Position numbers and translations under genes: made by a program | Shown here: in pieces, positions 1-9,570 of the stretch | Position numbering within the stretch: position 1 is the stretch's first letter | Layout of the letters: each line of letters starts with the position of its first letter | Notes under the pieces: generated by a model | The model's input: only the letters and a program-made list of their open reading frames with translations | What the model was told of the DNA's origin: nothing | Database searches by the model: none | Assembly (NCBI GenBank): GCA_014379905.1 | Contig: JACMKX010000186.1 | Span: forward strand, 1 to 64,000 | Direction of reading: 5' to 3' | Source: Ferruginibacter sp. | GTDB taxonomy: Bacteria; Bacteroidota; Bacteroidia; Chitinophagales; Chitinophagaceae | Length of the DNA stretch: 64,000 bases

Positions 1-432
1 TTCACAGGCACTGTCTATCTCTGCCTGGTAAGCATTTTTACTTTGGCCCAGCATAGTGGTACCATTGATGTACGGACGATATTTTGTTGCCAAAAGATCA
101 GCCGCTTTCAAAAATATATTCGCCCTGTTTTCCCAGCTTAAATTAGCCCATTTGTCTTTTGCTTTTAATGCGGCATTAATGGCTTTTGTTACATGCTTTG
201 CTTCGCCTGTATGAAACTGCCCCAGCACATGTTTGTGTTCATGTGGAGGACGGATATTGATCGTATTGCCCGTTCGAACTTCCTCGGAACCAATATACAT
301 TGGCACATCAACTTTAGCTGCTTTTAATTCTTTCAATACTTCCTTCAGTCTTTTCTTTTCTGCAGACCCGGGAGCGTAATTTAATACCGGCTCATTGGCT
401 GGTAATGGGTAATAAAAATCGCCGTATTGCAT
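1..432 (-). CDS. pruA: L-glutamate gamma-semialdehyde (1-pyrroline-5-carboxylate) dehydrogenase, partial (N-terminal part; continues beyond the window start)
   Basis: Minus-strand translation from ATG at 432: MQYGDFYYPLPANEPVLNYAPGSAEKKRLKEVLKELKAAKVDVPMYIGSEEVRTGNTINIRPPHEHKHVLGQFHTGEAKHV...; typical PruA N-terminus; open to the window edge. Confidence 0.85.
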   Translation of the reverse strand, partial: MQYGDFYYPLPANEPVLNYAPGSAEKKRLKEVLKELKAAKVDVPMYIGSEEVRTGNTINIRPPHEHKHVLGQFHTGEAKHVTKAINAALKAKDKWANLSWENRANIFLKAADLLATKYRPYINGTTMLGQSKNAYQAEIDSACE

Positions 433-546
433 TGTTTAAAATTTGAAGATTTGAAAATGGTACAATTTGAAAATTTGAAAATTAGCTGATGTTACTGTAA
501 GAAGGTCATGGCTACATCTCCAAATTACCAAATTTTCAAATTGATA

Positions 547-1059
547 TTATTGATTAATGGCAAATATTTTAAAGTCTTTTCCAAACTGGTTGATCCAAAC
601 CTTTCCTCCGGCTGTCATTACACCTTGCTGGTTACGGAAAATTTGATTGAAGTTAATAGTAGCAAAAGATAATTTTACTTCTTTGGTAAAAATGTTATCG
701 TATGCAGCAATTAGCTCCTGCTCATTTTTAATATTTTTCAAAGGATATTTTATGGCAGCGGCCAGCTTTTCCTTATCATTGTTCATCGCCCATTGCTGCG
801 CCTTTTTTAAAAATAATTTTAATCCTCTTACATCGGTAATGCCGGCATTGGCCCAGGAAGTTGGTATACTGCCATCCGTAAACACGCTATCATCCTTCAT
901 CTCCTCTGCAGAAACAGTCAATGCATTAGTGACTATGCCTGAATCCGGTGCTACTACTGCAACAGGTTGCACTGTAGCGGTTCCTTTATCATTGTTGCTG
1001 TTATTATTACAGGCCATTGCTGCGAATGCAACGGGCAACAGGAAAAATATTTTTTTCAT
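547..1059 (-). CDS. hypothetical lipoprotein (170 aa)
   Basis: ORF with lipobox-like N-terminus MKKIFFLLPVAFAAMACNNN. Confidence 0.7.
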   Translation of the reverse strand: MKKIFFLLPVAFAAMACNNNSNNDKGTATVQPVAVVAPDSGIVTNALTVSAEEMKDDSVFTDGSIPTSWANAGITDVRGLKLFLKKAQQWAMNNDKEKLAAAIKYPLKNIKNEQELIAAYDNIFTKEVKLSFATINFNQIFRNQQGVMTAGGKVWINQFGKDFKIFAINQ

Positions 1060-1092
1060 ACGTGATCATTTAAAACTTTTAAAGTACAAAAC

Positions 1093-2188
1093 TTAATCCT
1101 GTTCTGCGTCTTTTTCATTCATTAAATATGCTTTGATAAAACCATCCAGGTCGCCGTCCATTACCGGCCCCACATTGCCCACTTCATAATCGGTCCGGTG
1201 ATCTTTGATCATCTTATAGGGATGAAAAACATAACTGCGGATCTGGCTGCCCCATTCTATCTTTTTCTTTTTACTGTTAGTGGCATCACGCAGTTCATTG
1301 CGTTTTTGTAATTCAATTTCATACAAACGGCTGCGGAGCATTTGCATGGCCATTTCGCGGTTGCCCAGCTGGCTCCTGTCTTGCTGGCAAACTACAACAA
1401 TACCTGTAGGAATATGCGTTAACTGAACTTTCGTTTCTACCTTATTTACATTTTGTCCGCCTGCACCACCACTCCGGGATGTTTCCATTTTTACATCGGC
1501 AGGATTTATTTCAATGGTAATGGTATCATCCACCATTGGGTATGCGTATACGGAGGCAAAGGATGTATGCCTTCTTGCATTGCTATCAAAAGGAGAAATG
1601 CGTACCAGGCGATGCACGCCGCTTTCGGCTTTTAGAAAGCCGTAGGCAAAAGGTCCTTCTACCTGGTAGGTACAGGCTTTAATACCGGCACCATCACCCC
1701 ACTGCCAGTCGAGTTCGGTTACCGTCCAGCCCTGTTTTTCGCAATACATACGGTACATGCGGGCCAATATTTCGGCCCAGTCCTGGCTCTCCGTTCCGCC
1801 GGCACCACTGTTTATTTCAATGATGCAGGGCAAAGCATCGGCAGGATCATTGAGCGTACTTTTAAATTCTGCTTCTTCAACGGCATCAATGGCTTTTTTG
1901 TGGGCTTCCTTTACTTCCTCCTCTGTGGCTTCGCCTTCTTTCCAGAAGTCGAAAAGCACAGCAAAATCTTCTACATCGGTGGATACGTTGTTAAACATAT
2001 CTACCCAGTATTCGTTTACTTTTATTTCTTTTAAAATGGAAGTTGCCCGGGCATTATCATCCCAAAAGCCCGGGGAAAGAGACAATTGTTTGTCGTTGGT
2101 TATTTTCGCTTCTCTGTTAGCGACGTCAAAGAAACCTCCTCAAAACCAGGATGCGGTCCCTCATATCTTTTATTTGATCTGCTGTCAT
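1093..2188 (-). CDS. prfB: peptide chain release factor 2, expressed through a +1 programmed frameshift
   Basis: ORF 1093..2085 contains the GGQ motif ([24 protein letters not shown]). Upstream frame from ATG 2188: [20 protein letters not shown] then TGA (2126-2128), in context AGGAGG TTT CTT TGA C; a +1 shift joins the two frames. Confidence 0.93.
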
Positions 2189-2194
2189 AGGGCG

Positions 2195-2202
2195 CAAAGG
2201 TA
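2195..2202 (-). promoter_or_regulatory. Bacteroidota -7-like element TACCTTTG just upstream of prfB
   Basis: Minus strand TACCTTTGCGCCCTATG; matches TAnnTTTG; 6 nt from the start codon. Confidence 0.55.
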
Positions 2203-2331
2203 AAGATTTGATGCAAGAGATGCGCAAGAGGTGACATCTTTCTAAAACATGTCAGCTCTTTTGCGTTTTTGTGCTGGTAAACCGTTCAAGAAACTGTTTT
2301 AAATTTATGGCTTAATCGCCAAAAAGATTGT

Positions 2332-4110
2332 ATGAAAAAACACTACGCATTCCTTTCATTTATTGGCTGCATGCTATTTTTTAAATGTTCATTTGCACAA
2401 CAAAACATTTCGGTTGCGGAGCAGGAAACAATCCGGCAGCAAGCGATGAGTTCTTACCCCGTATCAAAATGGGATAGTCTTCGCTGTGCCTGGCATGGTG
2501 AATGCGGGAATACTGATAATGCAATGGTATCGAGGTTAAATGCCGCTGCCTGCCCCCTGGCTAAAAGGATGTTTGGCTGGCATGCTATCGGCACTTCATC
2601 TGCCGGTTATGTATGGCAATCTTTAAGTGATCTTTCCTATTTTTCTTACCAGGTCGATTACCTTACCGGCAACGCTGTAAATGCAGCACAACTGGTAAAC
2701 TGGGGTAATAACTCAACCGTTGTAAATGCTAAAGCCAACGGGGTAAATGTGAATTTAACAGTTACATTTTTTGGAACAGCTACCACTTTTGGGAGTTTCT
2801 TTTCAAACCCAACGGCGCAGCAAACACTTATTACCAACCTGGTGAATCATGTGGTAACGGCGGATGTAAAAGGTTTAAATATAGATTTTGAGGGAGGCGC
2901 TATTGTAACAGCAACCATCCTCCCATCTTATCTTAGTTTTTTGGCAGATCTGCGAACACAGCTGCTGGCAGCAAAACCCGGATCAGAAATAAGTGTTGAT
3001 ATACAGGGATCGGCTGCCGCTAACAGTGCCTACATTACCGGACTCAACAACGTAGTTGACCTTTTGATTTTAATGGGATACGATTATTACTGGAGTACTC
3101 AAAATTATCCTGGCCCTATTGCTCCCACCTGGCAATTTCCAAAAGCCCCGTCAGATGCAAATGGACATGGCAATGTGGCCAATGATCTTAATTCCATGCT
3201 TCGCTTTGCTCCCAAGGAAAAAATATTACTTGCCATGCCTTATTATGGCCGCCGATGGAGAACTACCAATGGCTGCGTGTTGCCGGCAGACGGCAATGGG
3301 GCACCCATCAGTACGCAAACCTATACGCAGTTCAGGGATAATACCACCGGTTATTACAATACAACCCTAAGAGATCCTTACTCCTATACGGCCTATCATT
3401 GTTTTAATGACGTGAATGCCGTACCAAACCAGCAATTTATTGATGACGCCTATAGTTTGCAGACAAAATATGACCTCATTTATCAAAGAGGTTTGGCCGG
3501 CGGCGCTATGTGGCGACTCGGTTATGATGCAGGTTACACTGACCTGTGGGACCTTATCAATAACAACCTTTCCAACTGCGCTGTAATACCCTGCAGGGAT
3601 ACTATTTATGATATGGGTGGTCCGCTGAATAATTATGTGAACCGATCCAATTATTTTTTTACCATCAATCCTCCCGGCGCCAATGCGCTTTCCCTGAGAT
3701 TTCTAAGTTTTGATTTTGAATTAAACTTTGATTCATTATGGGTATTTAACGGACCGGATACTTTAAGTCCCCTCATTGGTGGTTTTAGCGGCACGGGTTT
3801 GCCTCCAACCATTGTTGCCACCAGCGGAATAATGACCATAAAAGTATTGACGGATGGAGGTACAACAAAATTGGGCTTTGCTGCCATTTACAATTGTAGC
3901 CCGCAGCTGGTGAGAACCGTAAGCTCAGGCAGCTGGAGTGACCCGCAGGTATGGGAAACAGGCGCTGTTCCACTTGCTTCAGACACTGCCTTTATCATGC
4001 CCGGCCATGACATTATAGTATCATCCACGCATAGTATTGGTAAAGTAGATATTTCGCCTACAGCAACTGTTACTACCAATAGCCCTGCAATACTAACTAT
4101 TGGCAACTAG
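2332..4110 (+). CDS. secreted glycoside hydrolase family 18-like (chitinase-like) protein with C-terminal extra domains
   Basis: Signal peptide; LNIDFEGG motif resembling GH18 DxxDxDxE; MGYDYYWS and GGAMWRLGYD strands; no obvious T9SS C-terminal domain. Confidence 0.7.
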   Translation: MKKHYAFLSFIGCMLFFKCSFAQQNISVAEQETIRQQAMSSYPVSKWDSLRCAWHGECGNTDNAMVSRLNAAACPLAKRMFGWHAIGTSSAGYVWQSLSDLSYFSYQVDYLTGNAVNAAQLVNWGNNSTVVNAKANGVNVNLTVTFFGTATTFGSFFSNPTAQQTLITNLVNHVVTADVKGLNIDFEGGAIVTATILPSYLSFLADLRTQLLAAKPGSEISVDIQGSAAANSAYITGLNNVVDLLILMGYDYYWSTQNYPGPIAPTWQFPKAPSDANGHGNVANDLNSMLRFAPKEKILLAMPYYGRRWRTTNGCVLPADGNGAPISTQTYTQFRDNTTGYYNTTLRDPYSYTAYHCFNDVNAVPNQQFIDDAYSLQTKYDLIYQRGLAGGAMWRLGYDAGYTDLWDLINNNLSNCAVIPCRDTIYDMGGPLNNYVNRSNYFFTINPPGANALSLRFLSFDFELNFDSLWVFNGPDTLSPLIGGFSGTGLPPTIVATSGIMTIKVLTDGGTTKLGFAAIYNCSPQLVRTVSSGSWSDPQVWETGAVPLASDTAFIMPGHDIIVSSTHSIGKVDISPTATVTTNSPAILTIGN

Positions 4111-4152
4111 TGGCACTTTAGGCATGATAAATGCAATCGTTATAAAAAAATT

Positions 4153-4632
4153 ATGAAATACTTATTAATAATCCTGGTTTGTTACAGTTGTTGCGGTACA
4201 AAAGGAAATAGTCCAGCGGCGGCAAATACAGCCATGGACAGTTCCGTGAAACCAACTACTGCTACTTCCAATACACCGGCAGATAACCAGGCACCCATTG
4301 CTTTATATTTTGGAAGCATGGCCAGCGGCCCCATCGGCGATGATTTTTTGAAGACCTGGCTCATAAAGTTCAGACAGGATGAAAATGTAAACATCACCGC
4401 CGAGAAATTCAGTGCCTGCGGTAAAGAGGGCGAATACATTATCGTTATTAATAAAACTGGCTTTAATGTATCGAAAGAAACGGCATTTAACACCGGGCTC
4501 AGGAAACTAATTGATGACGAAGTTAAAAGAGCAAAAACGGTGAGTGCCAGCAGCGGTTCTGTGGAAATCAGGGAAAATCCTAAGGTGGAAGAATACACTT
4601 ATTGCAGGCTTGGTTCAAAAAAATGGTTGTAG
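4153..4632 (+). CDS. hypothetical lipoprotein (159 aa)
   Basis: ORF with N-terminus MKYLLIILVCYSCCGTKGN. Confidence 0.6.
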   Translation: MKYLLIILVCYSCCGTKGNSPAAANTAMDSSVKPTTATSNTPADNQAPIALYFGSMASGPIGDDFLKTWLIKFRQDENVNITAEKFSACGKEGEYIIVINKTGFNVSKETAFNTGLRKLIDDEVKRAKTVSASSGSVEIRENPKVEEYTYCRLGSKKWL

Positions 4633-4985
4633 TAAATCAGATTATATAACAAAAAATAGGATGGTAGCCCCCGTATTGCTACTTGGGATTTTACTTGTCG
4701 CCGATAATTGAAATATCCCCGTTAAATATTCTTAAACAACTGCCCGATAGAATAATACCCTTATTTAACATGAAATAAATAAGGTATTTATAGTAAATAT
4801 CTAAAAAAAATAAATTAAAAATTTTGCCAGCAATTTTTCTGACTGTATTTTTACGTCTTGCTTAACAGCTAACCATCGGCCATTCCACCTTCTACAGGCC
4901 AGCCATCCTCCAATACTTTTGAAAGTTACATCATCCACTATTGCACTGAAGAGCTGATCATTATTCATCTCTGTAAATTAATTTT

Positions 4986-6257
4986 ATGCAAGAAATCACT
5001 ACTTTCAAAAGGAGCGGAGTATTGTCTGCCGCCCTCTGTTTAATTTTCGCTTTAGCGAATGTCTCTTCTGTCTCAGCACAGAGTTTTTGTCCGAATGAAA
5101 ATATTTTCCTCAGTGAAAATTTTGGTACAGGTATCGGAACCAATTCATCTACTGATGTAATCAATGTACTTCATTCTCCCCTTGCTCCCAATGTTTGGTT
5201 GAATGACGGGTATTACCGTATCATTAACAATGCGCAGCAAAGAGGCGACTGGCATGATGCACCGGATCATACCACGGCCGATACCGATGGCAAAATGCTT
5301 GTTGTAAACGGTATTGCAGAAACTTTTTATACCAAAATAATTACCAATGGTGTTACAGGATTTAACCCTGGCACTTATGGTACAAACCTTTTTTTAATGA
5401 ATACCCAGATATTGGGTGCTTATAATTGCGGGGCTGAACAAATTTTGCCTACCATCACTTTCCAAATAGAATACAGCACTACTGCATCGGGTAACAATTG
5501 GATAGCACTGCAAACTGTTACTGCCAATTCTGTTCCGCAAACACTAACGCCTGTATGGGTTTCATTGGGTGGTGTATTTAATTTACCGGTGGCAGCACAA
5601 AGATTCAGGTTAAACCTGAGTGACGGTACCATGGCTGGCTGTGGAAACGATTTTGCTATCGATGATATCAAATTTGTTGGTTGTCCGGAAGGCGGACCAT
5701 TGCCGGTTCAGTTCCTGAGTATTTCTGCTGCACAAAAAGGAAGTGGTGTATCACTTAACTGGAGCACAGCTTCTGAATACAACAATAAATATTTTTCTGT
5801 TGAGAAAAGTGTTGACGGAAGTAACTGGTACAACATCGCCCAGGTCAATGGATCTGGCAACAGTAATACCATTATAAAATACAATGCTTACGATGCAAAA
5901 CCTGTAGCCGGTTTTAACTATTACAGGATCAAACAGGTAGATATTGATGGCAAGTTTGATTATTCTTCTATTGTAAAAGTGAAGATCACTGTAGAAAAAA
6001 CCGGCGTATCGGTTTTAACCAATCCTTTTGTCAATAACATTACAGTTGACTTTTTGAGCAACAGCAACCAGGCTGTCAATGTAAGACTGACAGACATTTC
6101 GGGTAAAATGATCGCTACTGAAAAATGGCAGGTTGCCAAAGGCAGTACAAGATTAACCCTGAACAAGGTTTCGGCTATTCAGAGAGGGATGTACATCCTG
6201 ACGATTACAGATAACAACAATGAAGTTATTTATAATAACAAATTGGTAAAACAATAA
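4986..6257 (+). CDS. T9SS type A sorting domain-containing secreted protein
   Basis: Signal peptide; C-terminal sorting domain (VLTNPFVNNITVDFLSNSNQAVNVRLTDISGKMIATEKW...GMYILTITDNNNEVIYNNKLVKQ); PVQFLSISAAQKGSGVSLNWSTASEYNNKYFSVEKS Ig-like region. Confidence 0.8.
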   Translation: MQEITTFKRSGVLSAALCLIFALANVSSVSAQSFCPNENIFLSENFGTGIGTNSSTDVINVLHSPLAPNVWLNDGYYRIINNAQQRGDWHDAPDHTTADTDGKMLVVNGIAETFYTKIITNGVTGFNPGTYGTNLFLMNTQILGAYNCGAEQILPTITFQIEYSTTASGNNWIALQTVTANSVPQTLTPVWVSLGGVFNLPVAAQRFRLNLSDGTMAGCGNDFAIDDIKFVGCPEGGPLPVQFLSISAAQKGSGVSLNWSTASEYNNKYFSVEKSVDGSNWYNIAQVNGSGNSNTIIKYNAYDAKPVAGFNYYRIKQVDIDGKFDYSSIVKVKITVEKTGVSVLTNPFVNNITVDFLSNSNQAVNVRLTDISGKMIATEKWQVAKGSTRLTLNKVSAIQRGMYILTITDNNNEVIYNNKLVKQ

Positions 6258-6284
6258 GTTCCGGTAGTCAATAGTATAAAAATA

Positions 6285-6311
6285 AAAACCTCCGCTTGCG
6301 GAGGTTTTTTA
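6285..6311 (+). terminator. rho-independent terminator (probably bidirectional) between convergent genes
   Basis: aaaacctccgcttgcggaggttttttatt: perfect inverted repeat followed by a T run, between + ORF end 6257 and - ORF end 6334. Confidence 0.85.
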
Positions 6312-6333
6312 TTTAACACATAGAATGTAATAT

Positions 6334-7161
6334 CTATTTAAATATTTTATCAAAGAAAGACCTCATTTCTTTCCAGGAGGTAGTATCTGCAGCAGCATTG
6401 TAAGCAATTGGCATATCAAACTTTTTGCCTGTTTCAGTGGCACCTGGATTACTAAAAGCATGTGTGGCACCGGGGTAACTTTTAAAGGTATAATTAGCGC
6501 CTATAGAATCTAATTTTTTGCGAAAAGCGGCTACCTGCGCTGCAGGTACAAAATCATCTGCTTCTCCATGGCAGATAAGAATATTTGCTTTTAAAAGATC
6601 TTTATTTACCGGCGCTGTTTCTAACCCCCCGTGGAAGCTTACCACGCCTTTTAATTGGTCGCCCAGCAAGGCAACATTGATCACCTGTGTGCCTCCAAAG
6701 CAATAGCCAATGGCAGCTACATTGCTGTTATCGGCTGCGGGGTAAGAGAGCGCCTTTGCCAGGGCCGCATCAAATCTTGCTTTTGCCATAGCAGGATCTT
6801 TATAGAATGGCGTGGCTAATTCGCCTGCCAGTTCCGGATTGTCGGCTTTCATTCCATTACCGTACATGTCTACCCCAAAAGCCAGGTAGCCCAGTTCGGC
6901 CAGTTGTTTTACCCTGCTTTTGGTATAATCATTCAACCCCCACCATTCGGGTACAACCATTACTACGGGTCTTTTTGTATCTGTAGAAGCATCCCAGGCC
7001 ACATAGCCTATCATGCCAACAGAATCCAGTTTATACATAACGGTGTCTTCCTTTACCTGCATTGCCACAGGGTTTTCTTCCGCTGTTTTAGTGCTGTTGT
7101 TATTACAGGCCGCAACGGAAAAAATAAGCGCAGCTGCCATTAAAAAATTGATTTTTTTCAT
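6334..7161 (-). CDS. dienelactone hydrolase family protein (lipoprotein)
   Basis: VVMVVPEWWGLNDYTKSRVKQLAELGYLAFGVDMYG; GYCFGGT nucleophile elbow; HGEADDFVP; GATHAFSNP. Confidence 0.85.
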   Translation of the reverse strand: MKKINFLMAAALIFSVAACNNNSTKTAEENPVAMQVKEDTVMYKLDSVGMIGYVAWDASTDTKRPVVMVVPEWWGLNDYTKSRVKQLAELGYLAFGVDMYGNGMKADNPELAGELATPFYKDPAMAKARFDAALAKALSYPAADNSNVAAIGYCFGGTQVINVALLGDQLKGVVSFHGGLETAPVNKDLLKANILICHGEADDFVPAAQVAAFRKKLDSIGANYTFKSYPGATHAFSNPGATETGKKFDMPIAYNAAADTTSWKEMRSFFDKIFK

Positions 7162-7188
7162 ACTGAGTTTTATTGATTTATTAAATTT

Positions 7189-7650
7189 TTAGCCAATCAT
7201 TTCAAATACCATTTTGTATTCATTCCAAAAAGCATCCAGTGAAATGATGCGTGGTTTTAAAAAGGAAATAATCGATGGCCAGTCTTTTTCCTTAAAAATA
7301 TTCAATTCTTTTTCTTCGATAAAAATCCTGCTCATTAACTGGCCATGCTCATTTTCGCACAAAGCATTCCATTCCCAGGCTTCTCCTGTGTGTGCTTGCA
7401 GCATAGGTTTAAGCAACTGAAACTGGCTGTATAATTTTGCTGCAAACCCGGTATTCCTCTGCATGATCTCTATGGCGATGCCTGCGGTGTCTTTTGTAGC
7501 ATTCATGCGAAAGTACAAGTGTGGGATACCTGTTTTATAGTTAATCCAGTTTATTTTTTCTCCTTCGGAAGACAACACGGGCATCATGTATTTTCCGAAC
7601 CGGGTCCAGAACTCCTGCCTTATTTTGGATACCTCTTCTTTAGTGTACAT
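7189..7650 (-). CDS. DUF4268 domain-containing protein
   Basis: MYTKEEVSKIRQEFWTRFGKYMMPVLSSEGEKINWINYKTGI...; matches the DUF4268 pattern as I recall it. Confidence 0.7.
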   Translation of the reverse strand: MYTKEEVSKIRQEFWTRFGKYMMPVLSSEGEKINWINYKTGIPHLYFRMNATKDTAGIAIEIMQRNTGFAAKLYSQFQLLKPMLQAHTGEAWEWNALCENEHGQLMSRIFIEEKELNIFKEKDWPSIISFLKPRIISLDAFWNEYKMVFEMIG

Positions 7651-7658
7651 TTTGCACT

Positions 7659-9479
7659 TTAATTAGGACTAACAAAATCGGGCCGGCGTATCAGGTTACT
7701 GTTATATTTAAATTGAAGTTTTGTACTTACTTCTATTTTCCAGTTTTTCATTCCGTCTATAGGTCTTGGAATGTAATACCCTCTCAGTTCCATGGTGCCA
7801 AAAACAAGGTTTTCATTCCTGGTTCTAACCCCGGCACCTATGGCGGGATAACCAATGGTTTTTTTAAGCGATTTTCCCAACGGTTGCAGCAGGGCAAGGT
7901 CTGTAAAAGCAAAAGGGGCAAACCGGAAGCCCAATATTTTCTTCATGTGATAGAAAACAGATTCCATTTTTATACTTGTTCTCATTTGCCCCTCCAGTAA
8001 TCCACGGTTATAATAAGGTAAACCAAATTCTGAGTCTAAAAACAGGGGCTCGTTAAGGCGGGGAGTAACCTGCCTTGTGTAGGAAACGCTTAGGAAATTC
8101 CTGTTATACCAATACTTATCAAGCGTTGTTAGTTTGGTAAAGTGATTGATGCTTGCAAGCAGGTCAATATCTTCCAATCCATCCTTGCCTGCAAATCCAC
8201 CGGCTTTAAATGTATAAGAATGTAAACAACCAGCCTGGCTAAACCTGTTCCATTCAAATTCAGCACCGTAATAACCTCTTTTTATGCCCTGCTTATTGAT
8301 GAATCCGGCAGTTACACCAGCTTTTATACCTACAGGTACGTCTTCCCTTCTGCCAAACCCGTAAATGAAATTCGTACGATAAAAGTTTTGGCGATAAATA
8401 CTGTAAGAAGTAAGAAAGCCATTTATGTCGGCGTATAAATAATTGTAGCCACCGTCATATTTGTCGGGCGTACTGTAAAAAGTATTAAAGAAACTTCTGA
8501 AAGCTACAAAATGCCTGAGTTCATCAGCTTCATCTTTTAATTTGGAACGTTTGCCACCGAAGTTATATCCCATCCAGAAATCGGCATTAAAAAAACTGTA
8601 TTTGTAATCACTTTTATATAGCGAATCAGTAAGGTAGCTGTTATTAGTCTCATTGTAAGAAACTTCCAGCGCACCGGTAACAGTGGTATAGCGGCTTACC
8701 ATGGGTCGCTCCAGTTTTGAATACAGCGTCCGTTCTTCTTCTCTTCCACTCCTCAATGCATTTTTAAAGGTTTGAAAGCCGTTGGTCCAGTTAATAAAAC
8801 TCCCTCTTATATTTCTAAGCATGTATTCTCCCCCTATGCCATAGCTGGGTTTCCGGGCTTTGTCATATAAACCTAACAGTGATAACTTATTACCACTGCC
8901 CCCAAAATTTTCTTCTGATAATTCAGTATCCAGTTTTGAAGTACTGCTCACACTAAATTTTCCACCGATAGAAAATACATCTCTTGTCAGCACCACCACA
9001 TCAACAGAATCACTGGTCTCCTCATCGGGCACTACGTTAATGATGGCGTCTCTCAGGTATTCCAGTGTTCTTAAGAACCGGTCATTATCCGCTACCTGCA
9101 ATGAATAAAAGGGTTGACCTTCCTTAAAGAAAAGATTTTTTCTGATGAGTTCAGTAGTACTGTTAAGATGCAAGGCATTGGCAATTTTAACAGGGAAGTT
9201 TTTTTTTGCGGGAACACTATCGCCAAGCCGGTAATTAAAACCTACAGGTTTTATAATGATATGCCGGATAATTTTTCCATGAAATTGTTTATAGGCATCT
9301 ACAGTTGATTCCGGCGCAACCGGCCTGTCTTTTGTTGAAATGCTTCTTCCTATCCGCCCGATTATTCCCTTCTTTTTTGCCAAAAAGAAACTGTCTTTTT
9401 TCTCTTCTGTTTTTTTTTGTGCGGATACAGTACAGGCACAGGAAATAAAAATAAACAGCAATAGAAATTTTACCGGCAT
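7659..9479 (-). CDS. BamA/TamA-like outer membrane protein (POTRA-like N-terminus, beta-barrel C-terminus)
   Basis: Signal peptide, POTRA-like segment (KNLFFKEGQPFYSLQVADNDRFLRTLEYLRDAIINVVPDEETSDSVDVVVLTRDVFSIGGKF), barrel-like repeats. Confidence 0.6.
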   Translation of the reverse strand: MPVKFLLLFIFISCACTVSAQKKTEEKKDSFFLAKKKGIIGRIGRSISTKDRPVAPESTVDAYKQFHGKIIRHIIIKPVGFNYRLGDSVPAKKNFPVKIANALHLNSTTELIRKNLFFKEGQPFYSLQVADNDRFLRTLEYLRDAIINVVPDEETSDSVDVVVLTRDVFSIGGKFSVSSTSKLDTELSEENFGGSGNKLSLLGLYDKARKPSYGIGGEYMLRNIRGSFINWTNGFQTFKNALRSGREEERTLYSKLERPMVSRYTTVTGALEVSYNETNNSYLTDSLYKSDYKYSFFNADFWMGYNFGGKRSKLKDEADELRHFVAFRSFFNTFYSTPDKYDGGYNYLYADINGFLTSYSIYRQNFYRTNFIYGFGRREDVPVGIKAGVTAGFINKQGIKRGYYGAEFEWNRFSQAGCLHSYTFKAGGFAGKDGLEDIDLLASINHFTKLTTLDKYWYNRNFLSVSYTRQVTPRLNEPLFLDSEFGLPYYNRGLLEGQMRTSIKMESVFYHMKKILGFRFAPFAFTDLALLQPLGKSLKKTIGYPAIGAGVRTRNENLVFGTMELRGYYIPRPIDGMKNWKIEVSTKLQFKYNSNLIRRPDFVSPN

Positions 9480-9570
9480 TTGCTTCAGCTTGGAGATTAA
9501 ATTTACAAGGCGTTTTCTTACCCGAAAGATAAGTTATTACTGCAAAAAAAGAGCCGTTTCTAAATTATTG

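Noticed and set aside
433-545. Repeated aatttgaaaatttgaaaa tracts
   Set aside because: Simple AT-rich low-complexity spacer between genes; no stable structure or boundaries to support an element call
647-1096. 149-aa plus-strand ORF
   Set aside because: Fully antisense to the lipoprotein ORF 547..1059; low-complexity hydrophobic translation
2086-2188. prfB as a pseudogene interrupted by TGA
   Set aside because: The stop lies in a canonical +1 frameshift context (AGGAGG TTT CTT TGA C)
4182-4598. 138-aa minus-strand ORF
   Set aside because: Antisense shadow of the 4153..4632 lipoprotein gene
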